Shown here one piece after another: positions 5,332 to 8,112 of a DNA stretch of 8,112 nucleotides. Origin of the DNA: Betaproteobacteria bacterium (GTDB lineage: Bacteria; Pseudomonadota; Gammaproteobacteria; Burkholderiales; SG8-39); assembly GCA_029865405.1 (NCBI GenBank), contig JAOUGZ010000100.1, forward strand, positions 1 to 8,112. Direction: 5' to 3'. A program made the translations under genes and the position numbers. The notes under the pieces were generated by a model that was not told where the DNA came from, did not search any database, and saw only the letters and a program-made list of their open reading frames with translations. Positions within the stretch are counted from its first letter, which is position 1, and every line of letters begins with the position of its first letter.

Positions 5332-5534
5332 GCGCGGTCGGCCAGCTCGCCGTAGAAGCGCCGGCAGATCCGATAGCGGCGTTCCTCCGGGTCCAGCCCC
5401 TCGGGCAGCGACGCCTCCACGATCCGCCGGGCGGTCTCGAACATGTCGACGCACATCTGCACGCGCTCGGCCGGGGCGAGCGCCTGGAAGCGCTCGCGCA
5501 CCAGCCGGCGAAACTCAGGCGTCGTGTCGTCCAT
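5313..5534 (-). CDS. Small (73-residue) uncharacterised protein paired with a nucleotidyltransferase
   Basis: 73 residues, mostly helical by composition: MDDTTPEFRRLVRERFQAL, APAERVQMCVDMFETARRIV, then GLDPEERRYRICRRFYGEL. It resembles, from memory, a widespread family of roughly 70-residue proteins with an S/ERxxMCxxMFxTAR core and an FYG motif that often sit beside small nucleotidyltransferase genes; their function is unknown to me. The ATG lies inside the end of the upstream nucleotidyltransferase gene (20-base overlap), a strong sign of coupled expression, so its ribosome-binding site must lie within that gene. The 3' end overlaps the convergent secreted DsrE gene by 19 bases. A toxin-antitoxin or regulatory partner role for the pair is a guess based on layout. 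Confidence 0.68.
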   Translation of the reverse strand: MDDTTPEFRRLVRERFQALAPAERVQMCVDMFETARRIVEASLPEGLDPEERRYRICRRFYGELADRAYSTFK

Positions 5535-6069
5535 TCAGTGCGTCCGCAAGCAGCGCGCCGACCGACAACTCGCCGGCGCAAGCGCGAAGATAGGCTTCAT
5601 CGGCACCCGTCGCAAGCAGTGCGCCCACGTCCCGCATTTGCAGCTCGGATCCGGATTCCTTCGCCCAGGCAAGCTTCGAAAGAATCAGGTCCTCGCGGCT
5701 CACGATCCAGGCCTCGAAGCCGGGCAGCTGCACGCGTGCGCGGCGCTCGAACTCTCGTCGCCTGTAGTCCGTGTCCTTGCGAACGATGAAATCGAGCTTC
5801 ACGACCTTTCCCAGATGCAGCACGTTGAACATCGTGCGTGAGGTGATTGCGCGCCCCACATCGGCTTCCGAAACGTAATAGTCCGGCCGGAACAGCGCCG
5901 TGATCGACTTCGGATCCCGATCCGCAAGCTCGACGACCAGGTCCACATCGCGCGTCATGCGCGGCTCCGCGTAGTAGCTCAGGGCCACCGATCCGGTCAG
6001 CATGTACGCGATGCCGGCGCCTTCCAGCCGCGCGACCGCATCCTGCAGGACTTCGAGCTCGGCGCTCAC
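5515..6069 (-). CDS. MNT/AbiEii-like nucleotidyltransferase-fold protein
   Basis: 184 residues from a GTG at 6069, chosen because no ATG fits between the end of soeC and the conserved region; the Shine-Dalgarno is weak. The DNA polymerase beta-like nucleotidyltransferase core is clear: a helical lead (ELEVLQDAVARLEGAGIAYM), then LTGSVALSYYAEPRMTRDVD (24-43) with G26-S27 and the metal-binding pair D41/D43, and KLDFIVRKD with the third acidic residue D93. The C-terminal part has SREDLILSKLAWAKESGSE followed by MRDVGALLA, matching the KL.xK...R..D arrangement of AbiEii/DUF6036-type proteins. Such proteins transfer nucleotides to RNA or protein partners, and some are toxins of type IV systems. 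It starts 26 bases after soeC, so it may be read from the soe transcript, and overlaps the 73-residue gene. The soe neighbourhood gives no obvious functional link, so an inserted accessory pair is possible. Confidence 0.83.
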   Translation of the reverse strand: MSAELEVLQDAVARLEGAGIAYMLTGSVALSYYAEPRMTRDVDLVVELADRDPKSITALFRPDYYVSEADVGRAITSRTMFNVLHLGKVVKLDFIVRKDTDYRRREFERRARVQLPGFEAWIVSREDLILSKLAWAKESGSELQMRDVGALLATGADEAYLRACAGELSVGALLADALNGRHDA

Positions 6070-6095
6070 GGCATCTATCGTAGCGCGCGCTGCGC

Positions 6096-6992
6096 TTATG
6101 CGATGGCCTGGTAGTACAGGTTCTGCGGGTGCTTCGCTTCGGCGAAGAAGTACCAGCGCTCGGCGAGCAGGCCCACGTACTGCAGCAGGAACGCCGCAGC
6201 CGTGTGCCCGGACACCAGCAGCAGCGCCGGCACCGGAAACACCAGCGCAAGCAGCGCCCAGCGCGCGGCGCGCACCAATTCGCGCGGCCGGCCGTGGAAG
6301 AACTCGCGCGTGTTGAACGAGCCGCCCATCGCGCCCTGCGCGATCTGCACGATGCGCGGATGCTTCACGCCGATGGCGGTGGCGAGCGTGGACTTCGGCC
6401 GCAGGTGCGCATTGCGCCAGAGCGAGGCGAGGCGACCCAGATACGCTGCCGCGCCGACCGCGAGCGCCGCCGCCGCGTACGGTCGCGCGAGCGAGGGGGC
6501 GAGCCAGGCCGCGAGCGCAGAGGCGAGCGTCAATCCGGACGCGCTGCCCAGCAGCACGAAGTTCACCACCGTGAGCGGCGTGCGCCACTCCTGCAGGAAC
6601 GGCAGGCAGGCATAGATCATCCCGGTGCAGACGAACAACGCCAGCGCGAGCACCGACGCCGCGACGCCGAGCGCCAGCGTCGGCTGCGCCAGCCAGTGCG
6701 CCGCGCCCCAGGCGGCGGCCGCCGCCATGAACGCCGGCAGCACGATCACTTCGCGCGACAGCCAGGAGGTGCGCCACATCGCCGCCGAGCGCCATGCGCG
6801 CTCCGGCCGCCCGAGATGGAAGAACGAGGCGAGCAGGCCTGCGCCGAGCAGCGCGAGCGATGCCGCCGCGCCGGGCACGAACAGCGTCGAGCCCCCCAAA
6901 CCGGCGAGCTCCGCCGCGAACAACGCGAGGAGCAGCCCCTGCCCTGCGCCAATGAGCGTGGTGAGCAGGATCACCGACCAGGCCGGGCGCAT
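6096..6992 (-). CDS. soeC: SoeC-like (DmsC-family) membrane anchor of the sulfite-oxidising enzyme
   Basis: 298 residues, strongly hydrophobic, with about eight membrane segments and a start (MRPAWSVILLTTLIGAGQG) typical of DmsC-family anchors. Family features include SFFHLGRPERAWRSAAMWRT (about 56-75), with HLGRP and W-RTSWLSREV in the loop after the second helix, the CTGMIYA segment, EWRTPLTVVNF, and the C-terminal ERWYFFAEAKHPQNLYYQ. DmsC anchors hold the molybdoenzyme and iron-sulfur subunits at the cytoplasmic membrane and exchange electrons with the quinone pool. In SoeABC of purple and chemotrophic sulfur oxidisers, cytoplasmic sulfite is oxidised to sulfate and electrons pass to quinone. 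The gene lies three bases after soeB in the order A-B-C. The A and B subunits and the sulfur context favour SoeC over a DMSO-reductase anchor, but sequence alone does not prove the substrate. Confidence 0.88.
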   Translation of the reverse strand: MRPAWSVILLTTLIGAGQGLLLALFAAELAGLGGSTLFVPGAAASLALLGAGLLASFFHLGRPERAWRSAAMWRTSWLSREVIVLPAFMAAAAAWGAAHWLAQPTLALGVAASVLALALFVCTGMIYACLPFLQEWRTPLTVVNFVLLGSASGLTLASALAAWLAPSLARPYAAAALAVGAAAYLGRLASLWRNAHLRPKSTLATAIGVKHPRIVQIAQGAMGGSFNTREFFHGRPRELVRAARWALLALVFPVPALLLVSGHTAAAFLLQYVGLLAERWYFFAEAKHPQNLYYQAIA

Positions 6993-6995
6993 GCC

Positions 6996-7733
6996 TTACC
7001 AGCTCGTCACGTCGTCCAGCGCCGGCGCATCGGGCGCGGGCCGCGGCAGCAGGCCGTCGACCTTGAGCGGGTTGTCGTGGCGCTCGAGCTCGTCCGGGTG
7101 CAGGCGCTTCCCGGTCTTCCTGCGCGGCAGGTAGTGGTTGGCCGGGTGCGTGCCCCATTCGGGCATCAGCGCATAGCCGCCCTGCTCGCGGATCGCGCGC
7201 GAAGCCTCCGACTCGGGATCGTGGATGTCGCCGAACAGGCGCGCGCTCGTCGGGCAGGCGAGCACGCAGGCGGGTTTCCGGTCGGCTTCGAGCAGCGTCG
7301 CGTCGTAGATGCGATCGACGCAGAGCGTGCACTTCTTCATCACCTTCTGCTCCATGTCGACTTCGCGCGCGCCGTACGGGCAGGCCCACGAGCAGTATTT
7401 GCAGCCGATGCACTTGTCGTAGTCGACCAGCACGATGCCGTCCTCGGCGCGCTTGTACGAGGCGCCGGTCGGGCACACCGGCACGCAGGGCGGATCCTCG
7501 CAGTGCAGGCACGACTTGGGGAAATGCACCGTCTCGGTGTTCGGGAACGCGCCGACCTCGAAGGTCTGCACGCGATTGAAGAACGTACCGCTCGGATCTG
7601 CGCCGTAGGGGTTCTGATCGGAAAGCGGCCCCGCCTCGCCGGCGGTGTTCCATTCCTTGCAGCTCGTCACGCAGGCGTGGCAGCCCACGCAGACGTTGAG
7701 GTCGATCACCAGGGCGAGTTGTTTCGTCGTCAT
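6996..7733 (-). CDS. soeB: SoeB-like iron-sulfur electron-transfer subunit
   Basis: 245 residues with the four-cluster ferredoxin layout of DmsB/PsrB/SoeB subunits. Cluster motifs are C15-x2-C18-x2-C21-x3-C25 (CVGCHACVTSCKEWN), C75-x2-C78-x4-C83-x3-C87 (CLHCEDPPCVPVCP), C108-x2-C111-x2-C114-x3-C118 (CIGCKYCSWACPYG) and C135-x2-C138-x17-C156-x3-C160. All sixteen cysteines are present, consistent with four [4Fe-4S] clusters carrying electrons from the molybdenum centre to the membrane anchor. The CKEWN after the first motif and the C-terminal PEWGTHPANHYLPRR region suit the Soe-type branch. No signal peptide is present, so the subunit faces the cytoplasm. The ATG overlaps the soeA stop (7730-7733), coupling translation; soeC follows after three bases. 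The alternative is a polysulfide- or DMSO-reductase B subunit. Confidence 0.92.
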   Translation of the reverse strand: MTTKQLALVIDLNVCVGCHACVTSCKEWNTAGEAGPLSDQNPYGADPSGTFFNRVQTFEVGAFPNTETVHFPKSCLHCEDPPCVPVCPTGASYKRAEDGIVLVDYDKCIGCKYCSWACPYGAREVDMEQKVMKKCTLCVDRIYDATLLEADRKPACVLACPTSARLFGDIHDPESEASRAIREQGGYALMPEWGTHPANHYLPRRKTGKRLHPDELERHDNPLKVDGLLPRPAPDAPALDDVTSW

Positions 7734-8112
7734 GCCGGGGAAATCCTCACGCGTACGTCGTACCAGCCCGCCTGCCCCGTCACCGGGTCGGAGTTCGAGG
7801 TGTCGCCGGGCAGGCGATCGGAGATGAGCGAGTTCAGGATGAAGCCGCGCGTGAACTCGTTGGCGTCGGGCGCGAGGCCCCAGGCGCCCGGGGACTTGCC
7901 GATGGCGTTCCAGGTCCATACGGTGCCGGGCTCGACCGCCTCGCTGTGCCGTCCCATGCAGCGCACGCGCCCCCACTGCGACTCGACCCACAGCCACGCG
8001 CCGTCGCCGATGCCCTGCGCCAGCGCCGTGCGCGGATTGACGAACAGGTAGTTGTGCGTGTGGATCTGCCGCAGCCACGCGTTCTGCGAGTCCCACGAGT
8101 GGTACATGGCCA
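7730..8112 (-). CDS. soeA: SoeA-like molybdopterin oxidoreductase, C-terminal 126 residues only (5' part outside window)
   Basis: The frame enters from the right edge (8112) and stops at 7730-7732. The visible part is the molydopterin-dinucleotide-binding domain at the C-terminus of large DMSO-reductase-family subunits: SWDSQNAWLRQIHTHNYLFV, then NPRTALAQGIGDGAWLWVES with its beta-barrel strands, CMGRHSEAVEPGTVWTWNAIGK, and the end NSDPVTGQAGWYDVRVRI. The SWDSQNAWLRQ and DPVTGQ-W-V pieces match SoeA-type sulfite-oxidising enzymes, which use a molybdenum bis-MGD centre to oxidise sulfite to sulfate in the cytoplasm. The catalytic domain and N-terminal FeS site are not in the window. An internal ATG at 8107 is not a start, because the frame is open to the edge and this is clearly mid-domain. 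It is coupled to soeB by an ATGA overlap. Confidence 0.88.
   Translation of the reverse strand, partial: AMYHSWDSQNAWLRQIHTHNYLFVNPRTALAQGIGDGAWLWVESQWGRVRCMGRHSEAVEPGTVWTWNAIGKSPGAWGLAPDANEFTRGFILNSLISDRLPGDTSNSDPVTGQAGWYDVRVRISPA

Noticed and set aside
5515..7653. A single 712-residue minus-strand protein ending in the nucleotidyltransferase
   Set aside because: Everything upstream of about 6069 is the out-of-frame shadow of soeC and soeB; the nucleotidyltransferase domain alone is normal length for its family.
6129..8051. A 640-codon open frame on the plus strand across the soe genes
   Set aside because: It is antisense to soeC, soeB and soeA, is full of Arg, Ala and Gly as expected for a G+C-rich shadow frame, and shows no family motif. 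The minus-strand genes carry all 16 cluster cysteines and other clear motifs.
1..8112. tRNA, rRNA, CRISPR arrays, insertion sequences, attachment sites
   Set aside because: I looked for tRNA-like arms, spaced direct repeats, transposase motifs and long terminal inverted repeats on both strands and saw none I could support.

Overview
The window is about two-thirds G+C and is packed with genes in a proteobacterial style, with Shine-Dalgarno sites, ATGA overlaps and gaps of a few bases. Its content points to a chemolithotrophic sulfur oxidiser, most likely a beta- or gammaproteobacterium. It carries the downstream part of a SoeABC-type sulfite-oxidising molybdoenzyme operon, three DsrE-superfamily proteins, a FadL-type outer-membrane channel and a CsoR-family regulator. 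A phosphoglycolate phosphatase-like gene would fit a Calvin-cycle autotroph. The lineage is inferred from gene content only.

Layout. At the left edge (1-248, minus) is a nearly complete CsoR/DUF156 repressor with a changed sensor site. The 143-bp divergent gap to the next gene holds two inverted repeats of the form ATAC-N8/9-GTAT, which are good candidate operators. From 392 rightward come a cytosolic DsrE2-like protein (392-988), a FadL-family outer-membrane protein (1011-2312), a Gph-type HAD phosphatase with no ordinary start codon ahead of its catalytic motif (about 2294-2977) and a secreted DsrE-family protein (3042-3491). A cytosolic DUF302 protein (3499-3921) lies on the minus strand. 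Divergent from it is a translationally coupled pair: an exported dienelactone-hydrolase-like protein with all three expected catalytic positions changed (3974-4858), and a second secreted DsrE-family protein (4855-5331).

The right half is on the minus strand. Read in the direction of transcription it is soeA (C-terminal end only), soeB, soeC, then a MNT/AbiEii-like nucleotidyltransferase and a 73-residue partner that overlaps it by 20 bases. The partner's 3' end also overlaps the 3' end of the second secreted DsrE gene by 19 bases, tail to tail.

How it may work together (inference): the outer-membrane channel and exported DsrE proteins would handle hydrophobic or sulfane sulfur outside the cytoplasm. 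The DsrE2-like protein would act in cytoplasmic sulfur trafficking, and SoeABC would oxidise the resulting sulfite at the inner membrane. The CsoR-like protein, which keeps two cysteines but lacks the copper-site His and Cys, could be a thiol/persulfide sensor controlling the set. The unusual part is the module of exported DsrE proteins, DUF302 and a catalytically degenerate hydrolase, to which I can assign no established function. I see no tRNA, rRNA, CRISPR array, insertion sequence or clear intrinsic terminator, and no gene-free stretch longer than 300 bases.
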